Source: G026625185 sp963727835 (GTDB lineage Bacteria; Desulfobacterota; WTBG01; JAGOGO01). Taken from it: a stretch of 64,000 nucleotides of DNA. The notes below the pieces were generated by a model, which worked only from the letters and a program-made list of their open reading frames with translations, was not told the origin of the DNA and searched no databases. A program made the position numbers and the translations under genes. The stretch lies in NCBI GenBank assembly GCA_963727835.1, contig CAVSIB010000010.1, positions 1 to 64,000 on the forward strand. Reading direction: 5' to 3'. Shown in pieces: positions 1 through 8,406 of the stretch (positions are counted from its first letter, which is position 1; each line of letters begins with the position of its first letter).

Positions 1-3
1 CAT
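1..3 (-). CDS. Start codon of a gene leaving the left edge
   Basis: An ATG read leftwards from position 3 is preceded by AAAGGA with a 5-base spacer, a good ribosome binding site. It lies about 80 bases after the stop of the barrel-like protein gene on the same strand, so it is probably the next gene of that operon. Nothing of the protein is visible. Confidence 0.4.
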
Positions 4-81
4 GGTAATCCTTTCAGCAGGTCTTCTGCATATAGCGTAAGGGAGTGCCTCCCTTACCTATATGTGTTTGTTATCCATTTT

Positions 82-923
82 TTAAAACGCGTAGTGACCG
101 CTGAGAACCACCCCATCGCCAAGTCCGACCCTGGTTGTCGAATCTTTATTTCCGGTGTCAGTATAAGCAGCGACTAACGTTAATTGTTTGGTGGCGAACC
201 AGGCAATATGAGCATCCCAGTAGTCCGCATTCTTAAAATCCGAGAATTTCACACCTTGTTTAAACTCATAACCCACCGCAATGTTTTTAGTCGGCAAAAT
301 ATCAATATTGGCAAAACCGGTTTGGCGCCGGTCATGGTCAAACCCCAAAACACCGGTTACCCATTCCCTGGTCGAAAGTAATCCCCCTGATAATAGAACC
401 GGCAGGGGAAGCTGGGTGATCAATTTTGTTGCCACCAGATAAAAATCAACCCCATTCTGGTCAACTCCGGGAACCTGGATATCCTTGGAGGTTATTTTTT
501 CAATTGCACCCACAGATATTGCAGGAATAAAATTTTTCCCGCATGCATTTTCATTTAAAAGCAAAAACTTTTGACCAAAATCGGTTTTGTTGATATCGAG
601 ATTTTTTTTATGATCATCGATTCTTTCATAGCCCAATGACAGTTCAGTCTTTTGCATAATGTTGCGGCAACGCTGGCGCTTTTCCAATCTGCGCCAAAAT
701 TATAAAGTTTTACATACCACAGTCCCACTTGTGGTTTGCTTAAGGTGAGGTTACCATCACTTAGCCAATCAGATTGCGCATTGGCCGGGTAAGCAAGAGG
801 ATTAAACGCGATGCCGCCGACACCTTCTAGATTGTTGAGCGGAACACCGGCTTGTAATGCTCCGGCAAATAAGAAAACCGAAGCCAAAATCAATACGCCA
901 TTAATTATCTTGATGTTTTTCAT
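82..923 (-). CDS. Exported beta-barrel-like protein of unknown function, frame-disrupted
   Basis: The N-terminus starting at 923 is a clear signal peptide (hydrophobic core, cleavage probably after ALQA) followed by GVPLNNLEGVGG. A frame break between about 555 and 690 leads into a second half of roughly 200 residues, with alternating polar/aromatic strands and a final YAF-type aromatic end, as in outer-membrane barrels. The chain would be about 280 residues. I see resemblance to small uncharacterised outer-membrane proteins but cannot name a family securely. It follows the YezD-like gene and shares its sulfur-responsive promoter, so an uptake or sensing role under sulfur limitation is possible; that is inference. 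Confidence 0.5.
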
Positions 924-1036
924 TGTGTATTCTCTTATTTCGCATGAGCTGATCCTCCAGTTTACTGGTCGTATCGGCATGATTATTTTTTGGTTTTCCG
1001 CCCGGTAGTCCGGTCATTAATTAAAAAGGATTTATG

Positions 1037-1228
1037 TTAGATACCACCTCCTTTCTCCATAAACCACATGTTGTCAAAACGGGACTTTTCGGTTACCTCA
1101 ACCTGAACAATCTTGGAGTCATGTACTTTAATAAGAAGAGACCCATAGTGTATGTTTTTAAGCAATTCAGCTATCTTCTCTAAAATTGTCTCGTTTACCC
1201 TTGTTGTATCTTGTGGCTCTGAACCCAT
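1037..1228 (-). CDS. YezD-like small protein (DUF2292)
   Basis: This is a small protein of 63 residues. Its core (EKIAELLKNIHYGSLLIKVHDSKIVQVEVTEKSR) matches the pattern of the YezD/DUF2292 family: a helix, an I-x-Y-G-S turn, then two strands ending in a basic residue after T-E-K. The start at 1228 was chosen over an upstream ATG because a strong GGAGG lies 5 bases before it. Family members are often found beside sulfur assimilation and cysteine genes and have no established biochemical role. Here it is the first gene after a promoter, leader peptide and terminator, followed by the exported barrel-like protein. Confidence 0.75.
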   Translation of the reverse strand: MGSEPQDTTRVNETILEKIAELLKNIHYGSLLIKVHDSKIVQVEVTEKSRFDNMWFMEKGGGI

Positions 1229-1243
1229 AAGACCTCCATTTTC

Positions 1244-1284
1244 AAAAAAAAAACCCACTCACCATAATTTTTCCTGGGAGTGGG
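1244..1284 (-). terminator. Intrinsic terminator in the leader of the YezD-like operon (attenuator)
   Basis: On the minus strand CCCACTC and GAGTGGG pair over 7 bases, extended inside by CCA/TGG, and ten T residues follow directly. It sits only 15 bases before the YezD-like start codon, so it would end transcripts before the gene rather than after one. Two TGGG segments near 1317-1332, within the leader peptide codons, can pair with the CCCA segments in the left arm and would form a competing antiterminator. Confidence 0.85.
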
Positions 1285-1307
1285 CCCTAATCTGGTACTT
1301 TTAAAGT

Positions 1308-1367
1308 TCAGATAAAAAAATCCCATCTGCCCAAGAAATTTAACATGCACATCCTACACATCATCAT
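1308..1367 (-). CDS. Met/Cys-rich leader peptide
   Basis: A 19-codon frame encodes MMMCRMCMLNFLGRWDFFI and ends in TGA. It begins four bases after GGGAGAAC, one of the best ribosome binding sites in the region. Five of the first eight residues are Met and two are Cys. It lies between the promoter at 1552-1580 and the terminator at 1244-1284. This is the layout of a translation-coupled attenuator in which stalling at Met or Cys codons would prevent terminator folding and allow transcription of the YezD-like operon. The peptide itself probably has no other function. Recognition rests on composition and layout, not on a known homolog. Confidence 0.65.
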   Translation of the reverse strand: MMMCRMCMLNFLGRWDFFI

Positions 1368-1527
1368 AGTTCTCCCATGGAGATAATACTTGGATTAGTA
1401 GTTACAAGCGGTAATCATTCTCTTATTTGCTCAAAGAACTGCCTGGAAAATTAAAAAACAATGCTGCTCCGAATAATTACTATGCCTTCCTTAACTAAAA
1501 GAGGGAGAAAAATTTACTTTTCCTATA

Positions 1528-1550
1528 TATCCTAGATAAATAGTAGGATA
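1528..1550. promoter_or_regulatory. Rrf2-type operator, copy 1
   Basis: TATCCTA and TAGGATA form a perfect inverted repeat separated by 9 bases. It lies immediately downstream of the -10 box of the minus-strand promoter, over the likely transcription start. The same palindrome with the same 9-base spacing occurs at 11287-11309 between the Rrf2 regulator and cysE, so it is probably that regulator's binding site. Confidence 0.75.
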
Positions 1551-1551
1551 T

Positions 1552-1580
1552 TTAATAACCAATAAAATACCCCTTGTCAA
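1552..1580 (-). promoter_or_regulatory. Sigma-70 type promoter for leader peptide and YezD-like operon
   Basis: On the minus strand TTGACA (1580-1575) is a perfect -35 box and TATTAA (1557-1552) lies after a 17-base spacer. An AT-rich stretch sits upstream, as in UP elements. The predicted leader is about 310 bases and contains the Met/Cys peptide and the terminator. Confidence 0.7.
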
Positions 1581-1727
1581 GGATTTTTTTATTGAAAATT
1601 AATTTTAATTTTAATTTCCCCTAACCAATTGACCCAACTTACTTTTTTTCTTATTGCAGATTCTTTTCTTACATTATATGTCCCATGATAAAGCACCTTT
1701 ACAAAGAAAAGCGCAAATCATTATATC

Positions 1728-2759
1728 TTAGGTGCCCACGTATCTTGCATAGAGCGTACGGGCGATGCTTTCATCGGTTGTTCCCTTTACCATGGCCCGT
1801 CCAGTCGGAAAAATGATGAGTTCATAGTCCTGTAGTTTGAGCGTGAGCATGAATCCGTTGTAAGATACCTCCCCGGCAAGGGCGAGGGACTTTTCAAGGG
1901 ATTCTAAAGAAATCTCCCGTTCCTCGGCAGGAACTATCTGGACCATATTTCTCCCGCAGAGCGCGGTAGTCCAGGAAGTTGCTTTTCCCTCCAAAAACTC
2001 AAAGTTATGCTTGACGCAGGTGATACAATCGTCGTTTTTGTTGATCCCAAGGTTGTGAAATACGCTTTCCCAGACATCGACAATAATAAGCTGCCCGGTC
2101 ACCAGATCAGGAGCATCAATGAGAATCTTGAGAGCGAAGGTGGTTTGGAGCGATGCCACAATTGATGTGACTGAGTTAAGGACACCAGCCCGATCACATG
2201 TCTCCAACATCCCTGGGGGAGGCATGTCTTTGATAAAACAACGCAAGCAAGGTGACTGATTAGGTAGATGGGCATTGTCATGCCATACGCTCCAACCGCC
2301 GCACCGTAAATCCATGGTATTCCTAATTTAATACATGCATCATTAAGTAAAAATCGGGTCTCGATGTTATCAGTAGCATCCAATACCACGTGGAATCCAT
2401 TGATCAGCATCTCCACATTTTTGGGATTAACATCGGATATCACTGATTCAAGTTCAATAGAGGAGTTGATCTTCTTTAATTTTTCTACTGCGGCAATAGC
2501 TTTCGGGACACGGCCTTTAGCATCGTTTTCGTCGAACAGAATCTGGCGCTGAAGGTTATCCAATTCCACAAAATCACGATCCACAATTCTTATCCGGCTC
2601 AACCCCGGACCGGGCAAGATTGTTGGCGATAACGGTGCCCAGAGCACCACAACCAATAACAACTGCCGACCCTTCCTGGATCTTTTTTGTCCGGTGGTCC
2701 CGATCTTGCTCAAAAAGTGCCTGCCTAGAATATCGTGGGTCAATAATTTCCTTTTCCAT
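1728..2759 (-). CDS. ThiF/MoeB/HesA-type E1 adenylyltransferase, frame-disrupted
   Basis: E1-like enzymes adenylate the C-terminus of ThiS/MoaD-type sulfur carriers. The N-terminal part has the nucleotide motif VVIGCGALGTVIANNLARSG and, in a second frame, DRDFVELDNLQRQILF, the acceptor-binding signature, then DATDNIETRFLLND. A third frame carries PCLRCF and CITC, the two CxxC pairs for zinc, and LCGRN. A further C-terminal domain of about 70 residues follows. Frame breaks lie near 2590 and 2290. The start at 2759 has GAGG six bases upstream. No ThiS or MoaD gene is visible in the cluster, so its carrier partner is unknown. It could serve thiazole, molybdopterin or another thiocarboxylate route. 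Confidence 0.75.
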
Positions 2760-2826
2760 GACAAACCTCATCCGGATCATCCTATTTTTTGGGATCATAA
2801 GGTTCCGTTCTCATTGTTTGCATTTT

Positions 2827-3901
2827 TTATTCAATAACCCCACCGCCGACCACCACATCACCAGCATAAAAAACTGCGGCCTGGCCCGGAGCAATCCCTC
2901 GCTGGGGTTTAGAAAGCCAGATCTCTCCTCGGTCATTATCTTCACACATAATACGTGCTGAAATCTCCGGCTGTCGGTATCGGATCTTGACATCTACTGT
3001 AAGAGAACCAGGGTTTTTGTCAAAAACAATCCAGTTAATCCCGGTGATTGATATCCTTTTTTTCATGGCTTCTTCTTTTGTTCCCACTATGACCCTGTTG
3101 GTGGCCACATCCAGAGAAAGCACGTACAAAGGTTTGCGAGCAGCAATGCCTAAACCCTTTCTTTGCCCCACCGTGTAACATACAACCCCTTGGTGCCACC
3201 CCAAAATGTCGCCTTGGGTATTGAGCACCGGCCCTCGCTGGAGCGCCTCAGGAAATCTTTCCGTCAGAAAAGACCGATAATCTGTTGATCCAAGAAAACA
3301 GATATCCTGACTGCCCGGTTTATCATGGACTTCAAGACCATAGGATTTGGCGAGTGTTCGAGTCTTTTCCTTGGTCATCCCGCCGAGCGGAAATAAAATC
3401 CGAGACAATTGCTCTTGCGATAGTGAATAGAGAAAATATGATTGATCTTTTTCTGCATCTAATCCTTTCTTGAGCAAAAATCTGCCCCGAGACGTGATCA
3501 TAAAAAATATTGGCGTAATGGCCGGTTGCGACATAATCCGCGCCAAGGGAATCCGCGAGTTTCAGAAGGTGGCCGAATTTCACCACCCGGTTGCATTCTA
3601 TACAAGGGTTCGGTGTCTTTCCGCTGAGGTATGATTGACAAAAGTAGTCAATTACACTTTTTTCAAAAATTTTTTCATAGTTCAATACATAAAACGGTAT
3701 ACCAATTTTCGCCGCCACCCGGCGGGCATCATCCATGCCGTCGATGCCACAGCAGCTTCGAAGGTTATGCTGTCCAAGCCGCTCTGGTAATCGGAGGCCG
3801 ATTCCAATTACTTCGTTTCCTTCCCGTTTGAGAAGACCTGCGGCAGTAGAGGAGTCTACCCCTCCGGACATAGCTACGACAATTAGTTTCCGGTGCGCCA
3901 T
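2827..3901 (-). CDS. mnmA: tRNA 2-thiouridylase MnmA, frame-disrupted
   Basis: MnmA thiolates U34 of the Glu, Gln and Lys tRNAs using sulfur relayed from a cysteine desulfurase. The PP-loop SGGVDSS is near residue 15, the catalytic cysteine motif is TPNPCIECNR, and the second cysteine motif is GSQDICFL in the other frame. The GQRKGLGI segment and the C-terminal barrel are also present. A single break near 3480 joins GHYANIFYDHVSG to RFLLKKGLDAEKDQSYFL. The combined length of about 357 residues is normal. It sits directly upstream of the E1-like gene and downstream of bioB, within the sulfur cluster whose NifS can supply the sulfur. Confidence 0.9.
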
Positions 3902-4011
3902 CTCAATTGTTCAACCTGTTGTTGTTTTTTATCCTAGCATCTGACATAAAAAGCATCGTTTCTCAGTAAAGCCTTCTTAGAAAGCATTCTCATTGTTGGG
4001 CGGGGTTACGC

Positions 4012-4983
4012 TCAAGCGAGCTCCAAGTCTTTTAGCATTTGACAGTCATCTTCCTCGCAACGGCCCTTTGTTGTTAAATAGCCACCCACAATCATACCGG
4101 TAACCCCTGCCAAAAAAGCGGTAGCTTGGAAATCTTTCAGGTTAACTTCTCTTCCACCTGCTAACTTAATTTCCACATTTGGCACTATAAGCCTTGTGAT
4201 GGCTATGAGTTTTATTACTTCCAGAGGCGGGGGAGGGATCATGTTTTCCAAAGGGGTTCCCGGTCTGGGGTTTAAGATGTTTATGGGAATACAATCAACT
4301 TCCAACTCTCGCAAAATAAAGACCAATTCAAGCCATTGTAGAGGAGTTTCACCCAAACCGATAATACCACCTGAGCAGATGCTCAAGCCATTATTTTTTA
4401 GACGTTTTATCGTCTCCATTCGATCCGAAAATGAGTGGGTGGTGCAAATCTTCTCAAAAAAACTCGGCGCGGTTTCCAGGTTGTGGTTATAACGCTCTAC
4501 ACCTGCTTCTTTGAGCGCCGATGCCTGCTCATCCGATAGAATTCCCAGTGAGCAGTCCAGGTTCAACTGGGTCTCACGGCGAATGCGTCTCGCTGCTTCT
4601 ACAACGTTATTAAAGTCCTGTTGAGCTAAACTTTTGCCGCTGGTTATAATACAAAACCTTCTATCCCCTTTTGAAGCAACCTCATGGGATTTGCGAACGA
4701 TCTCTTCAACATCAAGCAGGGGATAGGTTGCACAGTCTCCCTGAAAGTGCGCGGATTGTCCGCAGAACTTGCAGTCTTCCGAACAACGCCCGGACTTTGC
4801 ATTGAGAAGGGTACACAGATCAACTCGATTTTCAAAAAAATGATGTCGAACCCAATTTGCAACAGCCATAAGATCTACCAGTCCATTTTTGTCAACCTCG
4901 AGAAGTTTTTTTGCTTCGGGAAAGGTAATCTTCTCTCCTCCCAAAAGTTTATCTCCTATGTTACGGATATAATTTCTCACCAT
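4012..4983 (-). CDS. bioB: Biotin synthase BioB
   Basis: BioB is a radical-SAM enzyme that inserts sulfur into dethiobiotin using its own [2Fe-2S] cluster. The radical-SAM cysteines are in SGRCSEDCKFC at residues 67, 71 and 74. The chain also shows CSLGILSDEQ, YNHNLETAPSFF and IPINILNPRPGTPL. The start at 4983 has AAGGAG four bases upstream, giving 323 residues, the usual length. No other biotin gene is adjacent. Its place between nifS and mnmA suggests grouping by need for sulfur and Fe-S repair rather than by biotin pathway. Confidence 0.93.
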   Translation of the reverse strand: MVRNYIRNIGDKLLGGEKITFPEAKKLLEVDKNGLVDLMAVANWVRHHFFENRVDLCTLLNAKSGRCSEDCKFCGQSAHFQGDCATYPLLDVEEIVRKSHEVASKGDRRFCIITSGKSLAQQDFNNVVEAARRIRRETQLNLDCSLGILSDEQASALKEAGVERYNHNLETAPSFFEKICTTHSFSDRMETIKRLKNNGLSICSGGIIGLGETPLQWLELVFILRELEVDCIPINILNPRPGTPLENMIPPPPLEVIKLIAITRLIVPNVEIKLAGGREVNLKDFQATAFLAGVTGMIVGGYLTTKGRCEEDDCQMLKDLELA

Positions 4984-5064
4984 TTTCTCCTTTTGATCTT
5001 TCAAAACTAAACACAATTTTTGGGACGTATTTTGCCGTCTCCTTGATCCTGATGTTTTTGATGT

Positions 5065-6219
5065 TCAGCGGACCAGACTCATGTTGCGGAGGTGGGACAC
5101 CACTTCAATAAGCGAGGCCAAAACAAAATCAATTTCTGACTCGGTGTTCTCCCGGCCAAGCGAAAACCGGATACTGCCTTGTGCAATGGTTTGGGTTACC
5201 CCCATTGCCAGCAGGACGTGGGAAGGTTCAGTTGCTCCCGACGCACAGGCCGATCCGGTCGACACCGCAATCCCCCGCATATCAAGAGCGAGAAGAAGTG
5301 CTTCTCCATCAATGAATTCAAAGTTTACATTGAGGATATTCGGCAGCTTTTGTATCGGGTGGCCGTTAATATGTACGTGGGAAATCTTTTCACGTATTCC
5401 TCGTTCCAAGCGGTCACGAAGTCCGGTAAGGTGTTTAATAGTGCTCGGCAATTCTGCCTGGGCCAGCTCCAAGGCTTTCGCCAAACCAACAATCGCGGGG
5501 ATGTTTTCCGTTCCAGCGCGCATTTGACGCTCATGGTGGCCGCCGTGCAAAAGAGGGGAAATCCGCGTACCTTTACGAATATATAATGCTCCGATACCTT
5601 TGGGACCGTAAATTTTGTGTCCGGATATCGAAAGAAGGTCAATACCCAAGTCATTTATCTTCACCGGTATTTTTCCAACTGCCTGGACTGCATCCGTATG
5701 GAACAAAACCCCTCTTTTTCTGGCAATAGCGGCTATTTCGGATACAGGCTGGATCGTTCCGGTCTCGTTATTGGCCAGCATCACTGAGATGAGAACCGTG
5801 TCAGGCCGAATCGCTTCTTCAAGCGCCGAAAAGAGGACAACGCCATAGTGGTCAACCGGAAGATAGGTTATTTCAAATCCTTCTTCCTCAAGAGATTTGC
5901 AGCAATTAAGCACCGCATGATGCTCAATTTTGGTTGTAATCAGGTGCATACCCTTGGTTTTATTAGCGTGTGCTACACCTTTGATCGCGAGGTTACCAGT
6001 TTCGGTGCCTCCGCTGGTGAAGAATATCTCTTTTGGATCAGCTCCGATACAGCCTGCTATAACCCCCCTCGCATTCTCCAGTGCTTTCTTGGCTCGTTGG
6101 CCGACCATATGGATGCTGGAGGCGTTTCCAAAAATCTCAGAAAAATATGGCACCATCGCATCCAAAACCTCTTGTCTTACCGGAGTGGTGGCTGCATGAT
6201 CAAGATAAATTGTTTTCAT
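5065..6219 (-). CDS. nifS: Cysteine desulfurase NifS/IscS type
   Basis: This PLP enzyme converts cysteine to alanine and an enzyme persulfide for Fe-S clusters and thiolation. It opens with the family start MKTIYLDHAATTPVRQEVL, has the PLP lysine in SGHKIYGPKGIGAL (about residue 203), the R-x-G-T-E-N segment, and the active-site cysteine in STGSACASGATEPSHVL (about residue 327). Its length of 384 residues and the short cysteine loop suit the NifS/IscS group rather than SufS. AAGG lies upstream of the start. It is probably the sulfur source for the neighbouring mnmA, bioB and perhaps the E1-like enzyme. Confidence 0.93.
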   Translation of the reverse strand: MKTIYLDHAATTPVRQEVLDAMVPYFSEIFGNASSIHMVGQRAKKALENARGVIAGCIGADPKEIFFTSGGTETGNLAIKGVAHANKTKGMHLITTKIEHHAVLNCCKSLEEEGFEITYLPVDHYGVVLFSALEEAIRPDTVLISVMLANNETGTIQPVSEIAAIARKRGVLFHTDAVQAVGKIPVKINDLGIDLLSISGHKIYGPKGIGALYIRKGTRISPLLHGGHHERQMRAGTENIPAIVGLAKALELAQAELPSTIKHLTGLRDRLERGIREKISHVHINGHPIQKLPNILNVNFEFIDGEALLLALDMRGIAVSTGSACASGATEPSHVLLAMGVTQTIAQGSIRFSLGRENTESEIDFVLASLIEVVSHLRNMSLVR

Positions 6220-6284
6220 TACGGCAACCTTATAAACAACTGCATATACTGGATATGTAATTTACCCTCTTTATATTTTTAAAC

Positions 6285-7118
6285 TTACTTAAAATCTTGG
6301 TTTTTTTTACACGAAACTCTCTCCAGGATCTGGCGGTGAAAATCACAGAGACTTGCCCCTGATCTCAGCTGGGCATAAATCATTTCTTCCTGCCAGTGAG
6401 CATTGAAGAGCCGGCATCCCTTGTCATTACAGAAGGGGTTGCCGGTAATATGGTAAAAAAGAGCTTGGAAGAGATACCCTTTGATGACCTCCTGAAGCCG
6501 AGGGTCGCCATATCCAATATATCTCGGGCTGAAAGCCTTCTTCAGGCTTTCCGGATTTGCGCCTAATGTCCGACCCAGATAATATTCTCGTGGCCGGGCT
6601 GGCCCCTCGATTACTCCGGTGGTTGATATGGCAGATGGGAAGCCACATATTGAAACCCTTATGTGGCAGCGACAATCATTTTCATCCCAGGTCCCTAACA
6701 ACTGATTGGTCAGAATTATATGGCAATGGTCCCCGGTTGCTTCGTCTGGCGCTAACAGGTCTGAGCAGATCACCATCACCTGGAATCCATCGTAGAGTAC
6801 CCCGACCGGCTTAATGCGATCGGACATGAGAAATTTTAATTCGAAATCAACTTCTCCCGGTAATGGTTCACGGCTAAAACTCTTTTTGTCCGGATGATAA
6901 ACTTTTGACTGGGCGAGATTTTTGGCAAGAGAATATAATCTTTCTTCCTTTGCGCCGCATCGCCGAAGCCAGTAAGAAAAAAAATCTTCACGCAGATTGA
7001 TGATTGACTCCGGAAAGTGTGTTTTTAAAAAAGCAGCAAGATCCTCACTCTTTACCTCTTCGGGATCAGCCCCGTTGTAAAGTTGAATAATTGAAGGGAC
7101 AGTAAAGTCACCATCCAC
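6285..7118 (-). CDS. Uncharacterised protein resembling the DUF6775 putative metallopeptidases
   Basis: This is a 277-residue soluble protein without signal peptide. It begins with SIIQLYNGADPEEV, has a middle VGVLYDGFQVM-I-CSDLLAPDEATGDHCHIILTNQLLGTW stretch and ends with GCRLFNAHWQEEMIYAQL. The H-x-C/H and HWQEE patterns could hold a metal. I associate this arrangement with an uncharacterised family seen in methanogens and anaerobic bacteria near Thi4 and homocysteine genes (DUF6775, labelled putative metallopeptidase), from memory only. It starts 6 bases after the Thi4-like gene and is probably cotranscribed with it. No reaction can be assigned. Confidence 0.55.
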   Translation of the reverse strand: MDGDFTVPSIIQLYNGADPEEVKSEDLAAFLKTHFPESIINLREDFFSYWLRRCGAKEERLYSLAKNLAQSKVYHPDKKSFSREPLPGEVDFELKFLMSDRIKPVGVLYDGFQVMVICSDLLAPDEATGDHCHIILTNQLLGTWDENDCRCHIRVSICGFPSAISTTGVIEGPARPREYYLGRTLGANPESLKKAFSPRYIGYGDPRLQEVIKGYLFQALFYHITGNPFCNDKGCRLFNAHWQEEMIYAQLRSGASLCDFHRQILERVSCKKNQDFK

Positions 7119-7123
7119 CTACA

Positions 7124-7915
7124 TCATCCTTTTTTCAAAATTTTAAGCGCAATTTCCGCGGCCTTCTTGCCAGAAAGAAGCATCGCGCCAAACGTTGGCC
7201 CCATCCGGGGAACCCCATAGACCGTGCTCACCGCCATTCCCGTCACTACGAGACCAGGGTGCACTTCACCCGTATGCTCAACAACTAAGTCTTCAGATCG
7301 TTCAACCCACATGGCACCGTAACCAACTGTTTTGATCAGACCCCTTTCCTCCAGTTTGGTGACTACGCAGGCGTCATGGCCGGTAGCATCGATAACCAGC
7401 TTTGTTTCTAAGGCAACCGGATCAACACAGGTAATCTGGCGGGGTAATGCTTGGACCGGGGTCCAGTTAATCACCACACCAGCCACCCGGTTCCCTTCCC
7501 GAAGGATAAGGTCGTCAAATACGGTCATGTTGGCGAATTTAACGCCGGCATCGCACGCAGCCGCAATAAGCTTGGAACAGGCGTGCGGGCCGTCGGCAAC
7601 AAAAAGATCGCGTGATGCTTCAGTATAAGGAACGCCAAGCTCATCCAAAATTTTCTGGGCCGGCGCCCGAACCGTGACTTTATTCATTAAGTAACCGCCG
7701 ATCCAAAACCCTCCCCCCAGGTAATTGTTACGCTCGATGATAAAAACCTTTAAACCCTCCTGACAAAGGATCTTCCCGGCCATCAAACCGGAGGGCCCTG
7801 CACCGACAATGATGCAATCACTTTCAACGTATTCCTCAAATTGGCGCGCAAATTCGGAAATAATTGCCCTGGTTACGTCCTTTTCTCCCCCGCCGCTAAA
7901 TATTTTCTCACCCAT
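7124..7915 (-). CDS. thi4: Thi4-like thiazole synthase (adenosine thiazole synthase family)
   Basis: Thi4 proteins make the thiazole precursor of thiamin from NAD, glycine and sulfur. The dinucleotide motif IVGAGPSGLMAGKIL and ERNNYLGGGFWIGGYLMN are near the N-terminus, followed by TCVDPVALETKLVIDATGHDA and the C-terminal MGPTFGAMLLSGKKAAE. The start at 7915 follows GAAAGGAAG. The residue before VDP is Cys. Yeast Thi4 has its sacrificial cysteine at this place, while methanogen enzymes, which use free sulfide, have His. The reading frame is intact and 263 residues long, typical of prokaryotic Thi4. It lies between the NIL-ferredoxin and the DUF6775-like gene. Confidence 0.85.
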   Translation of the reverse strand: MGEKIFSGGGEKDVTRAIISEFARQFEEYVESDCIIVGAGPSGLMAGKILCQEGLKVFIIERNNYLGGGFWIGGYLMNKVTVRAPAQKILDELGVPYTEASRDLFVADGPHACSKLIAAACDAGVKFANMTVFDDLILREGNRVAGVVINWTPVQALPRQITCVDPVALETKLVIDATGHDACVVTKLEERGLIKTVGYGAMWVERSEDLVVEHTGEVHPGLVVTGMAVSTVYGVPRMGPTFGAMLLSGKKAAEIALKILKKG

Positions 7916-7955
7916 AATTCTTCCTTTCTGTTTAGGGAGTTCACCCTGTTGATGA

Positions 7956-8363
7956 TTAGAAATTGACCTCCATCGCCCGTGGCGGACAGGCTTTGATACA
8001 TAGCTCACAGGCGATACACTTTTCATTTTCAAAGGTAACCATCATGGTGCGGCGATCAATCGAAAGCGCACCACTCGAACACACGGCTATGCAAGCTCCA
8101 CAATGCGTACAGCGGATCTCATTGCGGTTAACATCCTTGCTTAATGGTTGAATCAAAACCCCTGCGTTTTCTAAAAAACACATGCCATCCTTAAAGGATT
8201 TATTCTCACCCTTGAGCTCCAGGACTAAAAGACCCTCTTCATTTGGCGTAACGTGCGCTTTGAGAATGTTAAAGTCCAGGTTATACTGTTTTACTAAGTT
8301 GCAGACGATGGGCTGGTCTACCAAAAGATGAGGGAATTTGAGAACTATTTTTCGTGAAATCAC
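7956..8363 (-). CDS. NIL-domain ferredoxin, partner of DUF39 in homocysteine formation
   Basis: Residues 1-75 form an NIL domain (KIVLKFPHLLVDQPIVCNLVKQYNLDFNILKA), followed by two 4Fe-4S motifs, CTHCGACIAVCSSGAL and CIACELCIKACPPRAM. In methanogens and related anaerobes this protein and the DUF39 protein are needed to make homocysteine from aspartate semialdehyde and sulfide. The start is taken as GTG at 8363 because GGGAG lies 8 bases upstream; an ATG at 8384 is possible. It lies 43 bases after the DUF39 gene, supporting a joint unit. Confidence 0.85.
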   Translation of the reverse strand: MISRKIVLKFPHLLVDQPIVCNLVKQYNLDFNILKAHVTPNEEGLLVLELKGENKSFKDGMCFLENAGVLIQPLSKDVNRNEIRCTHCGACIAVCSSGALSIDRRTMMVTFENEKCIACELCIKACPPRAMEVNF

Positions 8364-8406
8364 GGTGAATCTCCCTTTATGCATTTTATGATAATTATCG
8401 TTACTT

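Larger units (their letters stand above)
1521..1606. repeat. Repeated regulatory region, copy 1
   Basis: This segment resembles 11279-11363 over its whole length: TTCCTAT, the operator palindrome, CCTTGTCAAGG (itself an 11-base palindrome overlapping the -35 box), a T run and GAAAATTAATTTT occur in the same order and nearly the same spacing. The spacers between these blocks differ. The likeness therefore covers operator, promoter and upstream AT-rich element, which suggests duplication of a control region. Confidence 0.75.

Noticed and set aside
1390..1430. A second short leader frame (MITACNY) upstream of the Met/Cys peptide
   Set aside because: Only seven codons, with a weak ribosome site and no regulatory hairpin linked to it.
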